From Castanea sativa (Eukaryota; Streptophyta; Magnoliopsida; Fagales; Fagaceae), in NCBI RefSeq assembly GCF_040712315.1, contig NC_134019.1, positions 31,711,873 through 31,775,872 on the forward strand: DNA of 64,000 nt. The letters run 5' to 3'. Within the stretch, counting starts at the first letter, position 1; each line of letters begins with the position of its first letter. Below, piece by piece: positions 1 to 11,883 of the stretch. The notes beneath the pieces were generated by a model. That model was given only the letters and a program-made list of their open reading frames with translations, had not been told where the DNA came from and did not search any database. A program made the translations under genes and the position numbers.

Positions 1-10
1 TACTAAACTA

Positions 11-358
11 ATGAATTCTTTGACTCTATCAAATTAATTAGAGTCTTTGACTTTACCCCATTAATGGAGTCCTTGACTCAATCCTATCAATGGAGTCCTT
101 CACTCTACCAAATTTCAATGGAGTCCTTGACTCTAACAAATTAATGGAATCCACGACTCTAGCAAATTAATAGAGTTCTTGATTCTACCCCATCAATGGA
201 GTCCTTGATTATACAAAAATAATGGAGTCCTTGACTCTACTAAATTAATGGAGTCCTTGACTCTACCCCATCAATGGAGTCTTTGACTCCACCACTTTTT
301 TAATGGAATCCTTGACTCCACCATCAAATTAATGGAGGCATTAACTCTACCAAATTAA
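11..358. repeat. Minisatellite, about 25-bp unit, from the left window edge
   Basis: About 14 imperfect tandem copies of a 24-26 bp unit of the type ATGGAGTCCTTGACTCTACC, separated by short AAATTA or CCATCA spacers. The array probably continues beyond the left edge. No reading frame is maintained through it, so I read it as non-coding satellite. Confidence 0.85.
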
Positions 359-365
359 TTGTGAC

Positions 366-1074
366 AAATTCTTTGGGATTATTAATTCTTTAATCAAGAT
401 AAAAGTTAATAAAATGACCATAAAATTGGGTTGGGGAAATTTTTCAATTCCAAATATATTCACAATGATTAAATTACTTCAAAGCGGTTTTCTTTCCCTT
501 AATTAAATTTGGGAATTTCAATCAAAATGTCATTAAAATTCCTACAAAGAAGCACATGAAAGAAAGGAAAAATTGCTTGGACATTTAACTTCTCAAAGAT
601 AGAATCCTCGGTTCAATTTCCATAAAAACATAGTCTATAACTTATCCTTGAGATTAAAATCAATTATCTCACCCAAATTCAAAATTATGTCAATACTTAA
701 TTAAACACCAAGTATTGACTTAAAGATCCATCATTTAAAAATTGATCAAAACCATATTTGAGACTTTAAATCTAAGATCTCAAATTAAGAACTACGAAGT
801 GGCTTGATCCCCGCCAAGGGTACGTAGGCAATCTAAACAAATTATTAGGTGCAGCCACAAATAAATAAAAACACATACCCCTCAAACATAAAAATAGATA
901 AACTTATGTACAAAGACGACATAGTTGAAATCAAAGGGTCTTCCCTTGAAACAATGAATTGTAATTAAGCGATATATTATCTTGAATGGGCACTACTCAC
1001 ATCAATAAAACTCATATGCCAAAAGGCCTATGGGTGAAATTATGTTCGACGAATTAGACATAATTTAACAATTC
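366..1074. other. Gene-free AT-rich stretch
   Basis: No coding signal, RNA gene or recognisable element seen. A short phrase at 795-835 (CTTGATCCCCGCCAAGGG) is more GC-rich than its surroundings but has no frame. Confidence 0.5.
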
Positions 1075-1200
1075 TTGTTATACATAATTTGACAATTTTG
1101 TTAAACATAATTTGACAGCACTTGTTAAACGTAATTTGACAACATTTGTTAAAAATAATTTGACAACATTTGTTAAACATAATCAAACAATTATTGTTAA
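1075..1200. repeat. Second minisatellite, about 25-bp unit
   Basis: Five imperfect copies of a unit of the form TTGTTAAACATAATTTGACAA. It lies directly upstream of the Tourist-like element and is unrelated in sequence to the array at 11-358. Confidence 0.75.
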
Positions 1201-1226
1201 AAAAAAATCGTCAACAATATCCATAA

Positions 1227-1366
1227 GAGCATTCACATCAACTTATGCATAATTTTTTGTCTATTTTAGCTAATCATTTTTCAAAACACCCACATCTAAT
1301 TATCTATTTTATACTCTATTTCATTGAAATTTTTTTTTTTTACACAAAATTTTATTATTTCTCCCA

Positions 1367-1416
<50 letters not shown>

Positions 1417-1848
1417 CAATCCCTAACCTCCTCAGTCCTCCATCTTCATGGCTTGAGCTTGAGCACGAGCAGGTGGCAATACTAGCTGGTGAAGCCACTG
1501 CCTGTTCTTCTTGCAACACCACGTGTTTTGATCCTTGAGCTTAACCAAATCTGGCCACTAGATTGAAAATGTTTTGTTGTTGCTGGCAGAACCGGTGGTA
1601 TTGGACCCATCCTTTTTGGTTGATTGGTGTAGCAAGAAGAGAGAGAGAGAGAGAGCAGATCGTGGTGGGGAAAAAAAGATACGTTAAAATATTGATTTTC
1701 CTGAGCTAGTGCCTCTTAAATTTGGACTAGAACTATAGCAAAATCTCATTTTGCCTCACTAGTTAATTAACTGACGTGGGTATTTTTTGAATTGTATTGG
1801 CTAAATTTTAGTATTTATGTTATTTTAAACGAGTTGATGTGAATACCC
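1227..1848. mobile_element. Tourist-like (PIF/Harbinger) MITE, 622 bp
   Basis: The ends are inverted: GAGCATTCACATCAACT at the left and the complement of GGGTATTCACATCAACT at the right. Both sides are flanked by TAA, the 3-bp target duplication typical of PIF/Harbinger elements. There is no transposase; the 97-codon frame inside is mainly a (TC)n run. It contains a (TC)n tract at 1372-1414 and a (GA)n tract near 1638-1656, which can pair with each other. The superfamily call rests on TSD length and GGG-type ends. Confidence 0.65.
1372..1414. repeat. (TC)n microsatellite
   Basis: About 43 bp of perfect TC repeat inside the MITE. Confidence 0.95.
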
Positions 1849-2140
1849 TAAATAAATATACCAAAACTTATTTTGATTGGATTGTGTTAACAGTTATGTA
1901 ATTAAAGATGCACATGGTATGCATAAAACAAGAAGTTTGATATTCATATATGATACATATAACTCACGTATAACTCACGCATCAGTCCATGCTCATTCAA
2001 ATTTATGCTTATCCTCTCGTGTAATCAGATATGCAAATTGCTTACCCTATGTCCTTGCAGCTTGGGACCCTTGTCATATCCAGTCACTCAACCCAACTTT
2101 TTGAGGTAGAGATATATCTATTTATTCGAAATATATAACT

Positions 2141-2199
<59 letters not shown>

Positions 2200-3122
2200 A
2201 GGTGAATATGTGCTTTGTGTCAATATGACCATAATAAAATGGAGACAAACAATGCAATCTTTCATAATTATAGGAGTTCTTCTATGGAGAACAAGTTCAG
2301 GTGTCAACTCATTATAAGTCAAAATAAAATAAAATAAGAATTTACTCAAATTCATCACAATTCAAAACAAGAGTATTGTAAAAGTTTTGTGAGATTTTAC
2401 CATATCCTTAAACATTCTCTAATTATAGCAGGATCAAGTTCAAACTGGTTTGTCCCTCAAAAAAAAAAGTTCATACTTGTTTCTCCCCATTATTTTAAAA
2501 AGTAACTATTTTTTATGTTAAGTTCCCATAAAGAGCCGTAGAGAATTCTATATTATTATGAGATTGTGAAACATTTATTTGATTTAAATAAAGTAAAATC
2601 ATCACTTAAGATGACTTTGAAACAACTGATAGAACCTTTCAAATCGGAAAAAGGGAAGCAAGCACCAAATAGATGCACCCACCCAAAGCATTAAGCCCAA
2701 ATGGCTTTTTTCCAGGTTTTTCCATATAAAATTATTGGCACATCATTGGAGGCAACAGATGTGGTTCTCTCCTTCCTATGGTTTAGATATTTACTTAATG
2801 AACATGTTTAGCAAAAAAAAAAAAAAAAGATATTTACTTAATTGATGCCCAAAGTTGTAAGGCTGTAATGCACTATAGTTTGATTGGCTTGAACTAACAG
2901 TACTGTATAAGCTCATATCTAAAATAATTGAGCAAGTTGAAAAGTCCTCGCTAAGGCGATCAGTGACGATAGATCTTAAACTTGAACTACTCCACTCAAT
3001 GATAAATGAAAAATGAAGGGGAAAGTGGAATCTCTGGTAGTGAAGCTAGACATGAGCAATGTCTTCTTCTTTTTTCTTTTTCTTTTCCTTTTTCAAGGGG
3101 CAAATGGAAACACATGGTAAGA
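1849..3122. other. Gene-free stretch with a (TA)n microsatellite
   Basis: AT-rich non-coding DNA. The only structured part is the (TA)n run at 2143-2195. A poly-A run at 2813-2828 may be an old retroposon tail. Confidence 0.5.
2143..2195. repeat. (TA)n microsatellite
   Basis: About 53 bp of perfect TA repeat. Confidence 0.95.
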
Positions 3123-3226
3123 ATGACGAAAAAATTGGGAAAATTTGGGGTTTCACCGTAATAGATAACTCTGATAATGACTTGCGTGAGTATCCCTACA
3201 TATTCAGTTCTTACCAATGGTGATGT
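3123..3226 (+). mobile_element. LINE-1 type reverse transcriptase fragment, upstream half
   Basis: On the plus strand this reads LIMTCVSIPTYSVLTNGD, the plant L1 reverse-transcriptase stretch that precedes the G-x-I-x-P-S-R-G-L-R-Q-G-D-P-L-S-P-Y-L-F block. The frame is cut at 3226 by the LTR retrotransposon and resumes at 8674. Upstream of about 3123 no further LINE coding sequence is seen, so the copy was truncated or has decayed there. Confidence 0.7.
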
Positions 3227-3873
3227 TGTTAGGATATTACACAAAGTAATAATAGAAGAACGAGATTTTTTTTTTTTGAGAAACATTTTTTTTTTTTGGG
3301 AAACAAGAACAAGATTAACCTAAAAGACAAACAGAAAATAGATAACTTGGAGGCACTATATTATTTTCCTTAGACAATATTTGCCCCCACACTTTTGTTG
3401 CTAAAAGGTTATCGCAAATTTGTCTCTAAGATACAATCAAGATGTTGGTTCTACAGTTAGCAATTTTGGAGAATGACCACAGGATTTCTTGCGTTTCTCT
3501 TGTGTTTTACCTTGTGAACATAAGCCTCTATTTATACCCATAGAGTTATATTTCATGAAAAGGTACGTATGGAGAGTTAGTTATTTTTCAAATAACATAA
3601 GCCTCTATTCATGAAAAGGCACGTATGTTTTATGAAAAAGCACTAATGGAAAGTTAGTTATTTTTTTTCTTCATAAAACGGTTAATAAAAATTGAAACAT
3701 CTTCAACATTTCTAAATAGTCACCAGAAAATTCTAGAAAATTCCAGAAAATTCAGATTTTCAAATTTTCACTTAGAAAATTCCAGAACTTGAATTTTCAC
3801 TTTATGAAACCATATTCTCTAAATTCAACCATCGCTATTACAACCTATCTTGTATATACCTATATATACAACA
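3227..3873 (-). repeat. Copia LTR (3' LTR of the minus-strand element)
   Basis: Shares most of its length with 8134-8673, from TGTTAGGATATTACACAAAG to the terminal CCTATATATACAACA. It is about 107 bp longer because of an internal partial duplication (CATAAGCCTCTATT and GAAAAGGCACGTATG occur twice). Confidence 0.8.
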
Positions 3874-5859
3874 ATCCCCTACTAGGTTATAATAATATAT
3901 GTCTCACTTGATTGATATTCTATCGTGCATAATGGAAAGTGTATTTTAACTTAAACCTCTCTTTAGTGTAATTGCTCAAGAAATCAATAGAGTTAATGGT
4001 GGCTTGGTGCTTAAACCAAAACTCTTGTGTTGAAATCGGAGACAACACACACATGAGAACAACCCCAACATATTTAGAAAATCACTGTTGTTAGCACTAT
4101 TACGGCATTGTGCTCTTCCCAGTTTAGTAAACATGTACAAGAGAAAACCTTTTTACTCTTGCTAGAAGCGGCACCGTTCCAATGTCCACAAAGGTGAAGT
4201 TCCTTCTTATGTCCCTGTTACACAGACATTTATAATTTATAAACTTCATTAAGAGTGTAAAACTCATCCTTAATTACATCGTAACAGTCTGCACTAATCC
4301 ATCCTGAATGAGACATAAAATTAGTGCTCTTACTAACCACGTATCAATAGCTTGTTGTTACCCTTTAAACCTCTTTAAATTAAATCAATTCGAGGTTGGG
4401 TTCCCACTATTGGTGATTCTCTTAAAAGAAGGGTTTTAGTTTTATTCCAATGGATGTTATCCTTACCAAGTTTCGAGATACACTTCAGTAAAGGACCTAT
4501 ATCATAAATAAAATTATGTAGGCAATGGACTAGTCTAACCACACTTGACTTGCCTTACATATTCTTGTCTTAGACTTTTAAGTCTAAGTTCACATTGTAT
4601 ACAACTCATGTATACCATATGCATTGTGGTTTCACAATTTCTACACAAGGAATGGCTCACTATAGTCGTGGCCACGACATTTTATCAAAACCTTAGCCAT
4701 TTTATTTCCTTGCCTGTTACCATTATAATCAATGCTCTCAATTTAATTCTACAGTAGAGTAAGAAATACACCATATTTCTTTAATGCTTACACATAGCAT
4801 CCCCACATGTAGTGATTATCTAACTAGACATAGATATTATCACTCACATCAATAATATAATTAAACTTGAATATTATATATAATAGATATTCATTACAAT
4901 TAAGTACTTTCTAGTGATCAACCTCAAGTTTTAGAAACTTTGAAAGTCTACATACTGTGAAGGCAATGTCTAGTTTAGTTCCATACATGATATGCAATAT
5001 GTACTTAATACACTAGCAAACTTGAGCTGTGCATTCGACTTTCCAGTAATCTCTTTATTTAATATTGGAATCAAAGTGTCTTTGCTTCTTTAAAAGATAT
5101 TAAAATCTAAGAAGCAAGTTCTCAAGACTAATCTCAACATAATGAGATTACTCAAATCTCAACAAAATGAGATAACATAAATCTCAAAATGAGATTAATA
5201 TAGTGCACATCTCCACTATATTTCTTTACTTGATTCTCATTCATAAAAGACTTTCATTTAATTAAGTAAGGAAATACAAACCCACAGGTCTTTCAAGCAG
5301 ACTTCCTTACCAAGATCATTTTTTAAGAAAGTCACTTCACATCTATATGATGCATACTCAAATTATATGTGGAGACACAATCCAATATTTCATTATTGAT
5401 CCTTGAATGTTAAATTAATAAACTCACTTGTACTCTTTTTATTTCACAAAGAGGTACTTTCAAAACAGGATCACAATATGTGCTTGTTTAAACTCGAGAC
5501 ATCTACCACACATGGTAGAATTTAATCATAATGAATTTAACATCCTTCTATGTTAATTCCCAATACCTTTATCAAGCACATCTTTGATGCACATTAGCAT
5601 TCTTATGAGTCCATGACTCGTTTAAGGGTTATTCCCCCACACTTTCTTGGATATCATAATTCCAAAATTTGAGTTTCTAAACCATTCCAACATTCACATA
5701 TATACACACACTATAATTACATATATCAAAATGTAATAATAGAATATAGTGAATTTCTTTAAAATTATATGAATGATTTTAAAGATATCAAACTAATAAC
5801 ACAAATAGTTACTAGTGTATAGATATCAAAAATCTATCTTTTTCCCTTTGTTTCAAACC

Positions 5860-7400
5860 TTTACTATTAACCTTAGACCAAAAGATTTTATATCTTATTC
5901 TAATACCCACTCACAACCAATTGGTTTTAAAACTAGGATCCATTAAGAGCCAATTATTATTAAATAATATCAAGTCTATCTCATCATTAATAGCTTTTAC
6001 AATAGAAAGCTACATCTTTTTAGAAGCACAAAACTTTCTCAAACTTTAGGATCACTTTTCTCAAAGAATACCATGGTTATTTAATTAGGACTACACTTTT
6101 ATTACCTTTAACAAGGTAAACAAGAGCTTCACATGAAATAAAAATTTGGATTAAAATCCTTTTTATTTTTTAAGCTTTGACTCCACCTTTCTTCACTTAG
6201 TGAACCACATTTAAATCTTTAATATCACTTAATGTGATATTTAACATTAGAGTCAATTACTCGTGTTTAAGTAGGTATTGAGGTATCCTTGAAATCATCT
6301 TTGAATTTAAACTCAATAAATTCAATATCCATGGATTTCAATCTTATGTTAGACATTAAGTCAAATAAAATATATGTCCTCGAATTTACTCAAAACCTAC
6401 ATATACACTTTATATAGCTCTTTGACTAATTAGTCCTTTTTAGTCTATCATTTATAAAAGGTTAAACACCCTCACAGTTTAAAATGATAAGCATTTGGTC
6501 ACATTCCTATTTCATAACACATATGAAATACCTTTGAGATGGAACTCTATTATGCACATAGTATATACTAAGCAAAGCTTCTTTCCATTGATCATATAAG
6601 AACTTAGTTGATTGCACTCAAGTTTATGGCATTCACTATATCAAATCGAGTTCTCTCTTTTGACCAAACCATTTTATTAGGGTATGTAAGATACTACACT
6701 TTGGTGTATTATGACATGTTCCTCACAAAAATAAATATACATTTAGAAATATTCATCATTTCTAGTTAATATACCATTCAACTCAAATCATCATGCTTAT
6801 ATAAATTATATCATGCTTCGACATAAATTTCAAGAATTTGAAATTTAAAAGTCTCAATCTAGCATGCCACAAATAAAGAATCAACAATATAAATACAACC
6901 AAAACATATTGATAAATAACACTCAAATAGTAGCATATCCATTGCCTACTACTATCACATTCTTGGACAAGACCATTCTTAAATAACAAATTGGCTTTTC
7001 TTGATATTAGGTACATGAAAATATAGCATTGATCAAGAGAACTTCATGCCAAAACTCAAATTCACTGCAACAATGCATTTTCCATGAACTTTTGCCCTAC
7101 TGTGGATGTCCACAAGCACCTCTAGTTCTATGGAAGACTCCTCGTAAGTCTTGAATTGTGCCTTGTAGTTGCACACATGCAACATTGCACCTGAATCAAA
7201 ACACCAATCAGAAAGATTTGTAATTACAGCCATATGAAATATAGTGATCTTTATTATATACATCACTCACAATACCAATAATGTCCTTAATAAAAAGTGC
7301 TTCATTGGCATTTCCATCTTCATCCTTTTTATCCTTTAAGAACTTATATTCTCAAATCTAATGGTCTTTCTTTCCACAAAGGAAACATGACATTCTACTT
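5860..7400 (-). pseudogene. Copia gag-pol relic
   Basis: Minus-strand fragments in the correct order for a Ty1/Copia polyprotein. They are the zinc knuckle CFLCGKKDH (end of gag), a retropepsin-like segment with WCFDSGAMLHVCNYKAQF (family norm W-x-x-D-S-G-A-S/T-x-H), an integrase piece with WKEALLSIYYVHNRVPSQR, and a reverse-transcriptase entry block matching the family's conserved E-A-x-x-D-E. Stops and frameshifts lie between and inside them. No product is expected. Protein from the rest of the pol region (3874-5860) is too decayed to place. Confidence 0.6.
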
Positions 7401-8133
7401 GTCATTGTTGGGATTCTTAGAGTTGTTCTTCTAAAACCATTCACACTCTTATTTACATTCAAGTGTTTATTGTTCTTTCTAGAACTTCCAATTTTAACAT
7501 TGTTCACATTCACTTTAGAATTGGTGTTAGATACACCTCTAAATGGACTTTCCTCTTCAATTTAGTGATGTGGTCTGAATTGATCTAAAGTGAGATCTTC
7601 TGACATGTTCCTTAATGTCTTCACATAGTTTAGAAAATCACTTAGGAAAATATTCATATATTCTATCACTTTAAGAGTTTAAATTCTCATCCTTTAGATC
7701 TTCTACTTCACTTTATAACATTTAAACATGTTAAAATTTCATTCTTATATCTCAATTCAAATAAATTCGAAACGCATGCAAAATTCTAACAAAGAAACTC
7801 ATCAATCAATTTGAAATTCAAATTGTCCATGAACAAGAAATTCGTGCCTTCAATGTTCAAACAATGAACATGGCTTTTAATGCGTTCACAATATGAAAGA
7901 ATCATCACATGTCTTTCCAACAAAGAAACTTGTTTTTTTAAGCCTTATTCCATTGAATCTTCTTTATGATCGATTCATCATTTGAAGAACTCTTCAAATC
8001 CAAGCCAATTGCTCTTTCTACTATGTAAAATTGGTTCCATCAAAGCAATCTAATTTCACCAAACCATCGTTCAACATCTTCAAAGTTGTACCACCATTTA
8101 CTCCTTGTCTTGTAGTCAAATATTGTCTAAGAT

Positions 8134-8673
8134 TGTTGGGAATATTACACAAAGTAATAATGAAAGAACAAGATTAAAATAAAAGACAAACAGAAAATAG
8201 ATAACTTGGAGACATTATATCGTTTTTCTTAGACAATATTTGCCCTCCACACTTTTGTTGCTAAATAGATATCGCAAATTTGTCTCTAGGATAGAACCAA
8301 GATGTTGGATTCTACAGATAGCAATTCTAGAGAATGACCACAGGATTTCTTGTGTTTCTTTTGTGTTTTATCTTGTGAACATAAGCCTCTATTTATACTC
8401 ATAGGGTTATGTTTCATAAAAAGGCATGTATGGTGAGTTTTTTTTTTTTTTTTTTTTTTCCATAAAATGGTTAATAAAGATTGAAATCTCTTCAACATTT
8501 CTGAATAGTCACCAGAAATTCTGCAGAAAGTTCTAGAAAATTCCAAAAAATTCAGATTTTCAAATTTTTCCTTAGAAAATTTCAGAACTTGAATTTTCAC
8601 TTTATGAAATCATATTCTCCAAACTCAGCCATCATTATTACACATATCATTGTATATACCTATATATACAACA
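8134..8673 (-). repeat. Copia LTR (5' LTR of the minus-strand element)
   Basis: Partner of the LTR at 3227-3873. The 540-bp copy lacks the internal partial duplication of the other LTR. I could not find a convincing tRNA primer site next to it. Confidence 0.8.
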
Positions 8674-8805
8674 GAAGTGACTGGGTATATTCATCTATCT
8701 AGAAGGTTACACCAAGGAGACACCCTATTTCCATACCTTTTCATTATTTGTGCGGAGGGGCTCTTGGTGCATTGCTCTTTAGGGAATAGGGAGGCCATAT
8801 ATATT
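8674..8805 (+). mobile_element. LINE-1 type reverse transcriptase fragment, downstream half
   Basis: The plus strand reads LHQGDTLFPYLFIICAEGL, the diagnostic L1 block (family form R-Q-G-D-P-L-S-P-Y-L-F-x-I-C-A-E-G-L). If the Copia element and one copy of the 5-bp duplication are set aside, the frame continues directly from the fragment ending at 3226. Coding similarity fades after about 8805. Confidence 0.75.
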
Positions 8806-9614
8806 TTCCCTGAAAGTAACAGCTAGTAATATCATAAAACATTTCTTTGCTCGTTACTAGTTATTAGGGACTGAAAATCCTTTATTTTTACTCGTTTTTC
8901 TATTGAATTTTGCAGAACTTACTGTAATTTTCTGATCACTCAAGTGAGTTTTGATGCATGTAGGTATTGCCAATGGTATGAGTTTTTATTTATTTATTGT
9001 TGGTGGCAGGCATAGGTACATTGCTATTTGGAGGATTTGAGTAGTGCGGTATATAGTGTTGTGCAATGTTAGTCATCATTTTTCAGTCTAAGTTTCTCTT
9101 AATAAGGTTGGAGGGTTCTCTATTATTATCGACTAATAAAACCATTTACGTGAATAATTAACTTATTTAAACCAAGTCAAATATGACAAAATCAAGCAGG
9201 TCATATAAATATAAATAATGTAACTTCATGCAAACACATTAATGCATTTAAAATTAAACAAAATTTTTATTATAAAAATATAAATAATTAGTCAAATTAA
9301 TTTTTTTTTAAAGCGTGTAACACATGCATTCATGCATACATATAGATACATTTAAAATTAAACACAATTTCTATCATAAAATATAGATAATTAGTCAAAT
9401 TATTATTTTTAAATAAACGTAATTAGTCACATATTAAAATTCTTACCTAAGTTATTAAACTTAGGATCATTTTTTTAATTCTAATTTTTAGAACGTGTGG
9501 TGATTATTGTTATGTGGTGATTTTTATTTTATTTATTTTTGAGAAACATGTGGTGATTTTTATTGAGTATATGTGATTTTTTTTTTTTAAATTTTATAGT
9601 TCATTAATATTAGA
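8806..9614. other. Gene-free AT-rich stretch
   Basis: No gene or element with clear ends seen. Two similar pieces (ATAAATAATTAGTCAAATTA near 9285 and 9385) suggest a decayed local duplication. Confidence 0.45.
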
Positions 9615-9732
9615 TTCTTAGTATTTGCACTCATTAACTCACTTGACACAAAGATTAAAAACTTAAGTAGACACATGGCACAAAATTGGATTATAATTTC
9701 AAATTCTAATTCAATTTTCTCTAAAATTTACC

Positions 9733-9782
<50 letters not shown>
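9615..9782. repeat. Flanking repeat, left copy, ending in (TA)n
   Basis: Phrases such as CACATGGCACAAAATTGGA and TTTACCTATTA followed by TA repeats are shared in the same orientation with 11690-11883. The pair brackets the retroelement island 9783-11640, either as a duplicated target or as the ends of an older element. Confidence 0.5.
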
Positions 9783-9785
<3 letters not shown>

Positions 9786-10416
9786 TCAGATGCAAGCAAA
9801 TCAACAATATCAGGATGATCAAGATTGTCATGGTTATTTATGTATGCAATACCAACCATAGACATGTGAGCCATTTTGTTAATAAATTCTTGTTCAGACA
9901 AACCATCAATATTCCGTTCATAAAGTTTTTCAGCAGAAACAGAAAATTGAGTTTGAGAAGATCTTTCTTCAAACTGTACATCAGGAGGAGGAGGCTTAGA
10001 ATCTTCAAAGGAATCAGTTGAAGCAGCAGATTCAAGAATTTGAAATAACTCATTTTGATCATTATTATTAATGTTTAACATGTTCAACTTGTTTTTCAAC
10101 TTATCAGGCTTTTGGTTACAGTCTTTACTGAAATGGCCAAATTTGCCACAGTTAAAACACTTTCCTTTACCTGATCTCTGTTTATCATGTTTTCGAAAAG
10201 CAGATTTGTTTTTAGCATAAAAATCATTGGGTTAAGATTATAAACAGATTTAGTAGAAACTTTAGGAATATTCCATTTTCTAAAATCTGGGTACTCACTT
10301 TCTCCAACAGTGAGGTCTTCTTCATTCACAATATCAGGAGGACAACCAGTCCTAGAGCTAACAGAGGAGTCGGATCTCCACATCCTATCAATATCTATCT
10401 TAGTTATAACACTCAA
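9783..10416 (-). pseudogene. Retroelement or endogenous pararetrovirus-like capsid region relic
   Basis: Minus-strand coding remains. A CCHC zinc knuckle (CFNCGKFGHFSKDC, 10118-10159) is followed by an Asn/Leu-rich stretch, then the segment PPPPDVQFEER (about 9961-9992) and a helical segment with NIDGLSEQEF. This combination resembles gag/coat regions of plant endogenous caulimovirid-like and related retroelements. The knuckle lies upstream of the PPDVQFEER segment, which looks rearranged relative to the usual order. Frames break between the two halves near 10096 and 10225. It is a dead fragment. Assignment between an endogenous pararetrovirus and an LTR element is unresolved. Confidence 0.45.
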
Positions 10417-10654
10417 TTATCATGTTTTTCTCATAGCTGTTGCATTTCGTAACACATACCGGTCATCAACCCTTTTCCTTTCACGCCCTCACGCTCTCCT
10501 GGCTTCACGGGCCTTACTGTTAGGATCTGGGACTTTTTACAATGGCGGTGGCGCCAACGACGGCAAGATCAACACAACAATGAAGTATCACAAGGTCAGG
10601 CAGACACGGACAGAATATGAAAGACACAACAACACTATCGGCCAAGGAAAGAAT

Positions 10655-10667
10655 GGCTCTGATACCA
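10655..10667 (-). promoter_or_regulatory. Primer binding site matching initiator tRNA-Met
   Basis: The minus strand reads TGGTATCAGAGCC, the standard complement of the plant initiator tRNA-Met 3' end used by many Copia elements and by caulimovirids. It lies about 240 nt upstream of the capsid-like relic, as expected for the leader of the same element. No LTR-type CA end immediately precedes it. Confidence 0.7.
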
Positions 10668-10820
10668 TAAAGGGGGAATGACGATAGCGTAGAAGACGAA
10701 AGCACAACAGATAGCAGATATATGGAATAATTCAAAGTAAATGATAATTGAAAGTAAGGCGGTAGAACCAGCCAAACAGTTGTTATATCAAAATAATTCA
10801 AAACATTGAAAACAGCAGTG

Positions 10821-10826
10821 TTTATT
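10821..10826 (-). terminator. Poly(A) signal AATAAA of the retroelement leader
   Basis: Minus-strand AATAAA between the TATA box (about 11045) and the primer site (10655-10667). A TATA to AATAAA distance near 220 nt fits a terminally redundant R region of an LTR or pararetroviral leader. Confidence 0.4.
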
Positions 10827-11040
10827 GAATATACATCAAAATACTTACAGTAGTAGTAGTAGTAACAAGATTACAGTGATCAACAGGTTGGGTAAACAGT
10901 ACAAGGCTTGAAAGCTAGTCCTGGTTCCTAGTTACAAGCTTTGTGTAATTAGTGAGATATCTTGATCTAAGGAAGTCCTAGAGAGAGTTCTAAGGGAAAT
11001 CCTAAAAAAGATTCTGAGTTTAACAATAAGGGACAACTCT

Positions 11041-11052
11041 CCTTATATAAGT
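11041..11052 (-). promoter_or_regulatory. TATA box of the retroelement leader
   Basis: Minus-strand CTTATATAAGG, upstream of the AATAAA and tRNA-Met primer site on the same strand. Together these form a promoter, R and primer-site layout. The host function, if any, is unknown. Confidence 0.45.
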
Positions 11053-11494
11053 GAATAAAGCAGTAAATAGTACAAAGCAAATAGTGACATTTTACTATTC
11101 ACATCAGGACCCGTGAGGGGCGTTAGGAGCAATATTCGGAAGGAATCAGATCAGCTTTTGAGACCAAAAGTAGTTTGGCATGTTGTGCCCAAAATATCAG
11201 CAAAATAGCAAGTAAATAGCTTTATCTTTTGGAGAAGTCTTCATCTTGGAAAGTCAACCATGGAGGAAAGTTAGTACGTAGTGATGGTGCCAGAATGGTT
11301 TGTCTTATAGATAAGAAGAAATCATTATTATCAGGAAAGCATCTTCGGCAAATAGTAACTAGTGAATATTGTAGCATCATCTGGCTAGACCAATAAGAAA
11401 GTCTTGAACTAGGATCACTATGATTCTAGGTAGAAGCTGCATCAGACGGGTAACCAGTATAAGGGTCCCCTAGAGAGGGATCCCATGGGGGATC

Positions 11495-11640
11495 ATTATT
11501 GCATTCATGTTCATGATAAGTTGTTACCAGAAATTAAAAGATTTGTTGGAAAACCCAATCCCACAACTTTTACAAAAAATTGGTATTCTAAGCCTACTCC
11601 TCCTGATGTACAGTTTGAAGAAAGATTATGTTTTTTATGG
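11495..11640 (+). pseudogene. Inverted fragment of the same capsid-like region
   Basis: The plus strand encodes NWYSKPTPPDVQFEER (core 11598-11625). This repeats the PPDVQFEER segment found on the minus strand at 9961-9992, so two copies of the same coding block lie in opposite orientation about 1.6 kb apart. The frame ends soon after the shared segment. Confidence 0.45.
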
Positions 11641-11689
11641 TTTATTATATTGGACTCATCGTTTTCTACACTAAATTAACTAATTTGGC

Positions 11690-11883
11690 ACAAAAATTTT
11701 AAATTTAAATGGCGTAAAATTAAACTCTAGTTGAAATTCTATTTTACACTAAATTGATTCACTTGGCACAAAATTTTAAAATTTAGATTAGATGTGACAC
11801 ATGGCACAAAATTAGACTCTAATTGAACTCCAATTTGAAATTTAATTGGACTTTTTCTCTGGTTTACCTATTATTATATATAT
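11690..11883. repeat. Flanking repeat, right copy
   Basis: Direct repeat partner of 9615-9782 (GACACATGGCACAAAATTAGAC, then TTTACCTATTATTATATATA). Internally it also contains two related sub-units (TTGGCACAAAATTTTAAA). Confidence 0.5.

Larger units (their letters stand above)
3227..8673 (-). mobile_element. Ty1/Copia LTR retrotransposon, degenerate, minus strand
   Basis: Two direct repeats (3227-3873 and 8134-8673) run from TGTT to ACA on the plus strand. They are flanked by GATGT (3222-3226) and GAAGT (8674-8678), a 5-bp target duplication with one mismatch. The minus strand carries Copia-order remains: CCHC knuckle (about 7361-7387), retropepsin-like W-C-F-D-S-G (about 7190), integrase H-N-R-V-P-S (6537-6560), and a reverse-transcriptase entry block (about 5860-6000). 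Next to the 3' LTR the minus strand has a short polypurine-like AGTAGGGGAT. All frames are broken. The insertion lies inside a LINE. Confidence 0.8.

Noticed and set aside
11..358. CRISPR-like repeat and spacer pattern
   Set aside because: Units are contiguous, imperfect and have no unique spacers; the context is a plant nuclear genome. It is a minisatellite.
10310..10801. Open frames on both strands (123 and 93 codons)
   Set aside because: They overlap the retroelement leader with its tRNA-Met primer site; no homology and no expected gene there.
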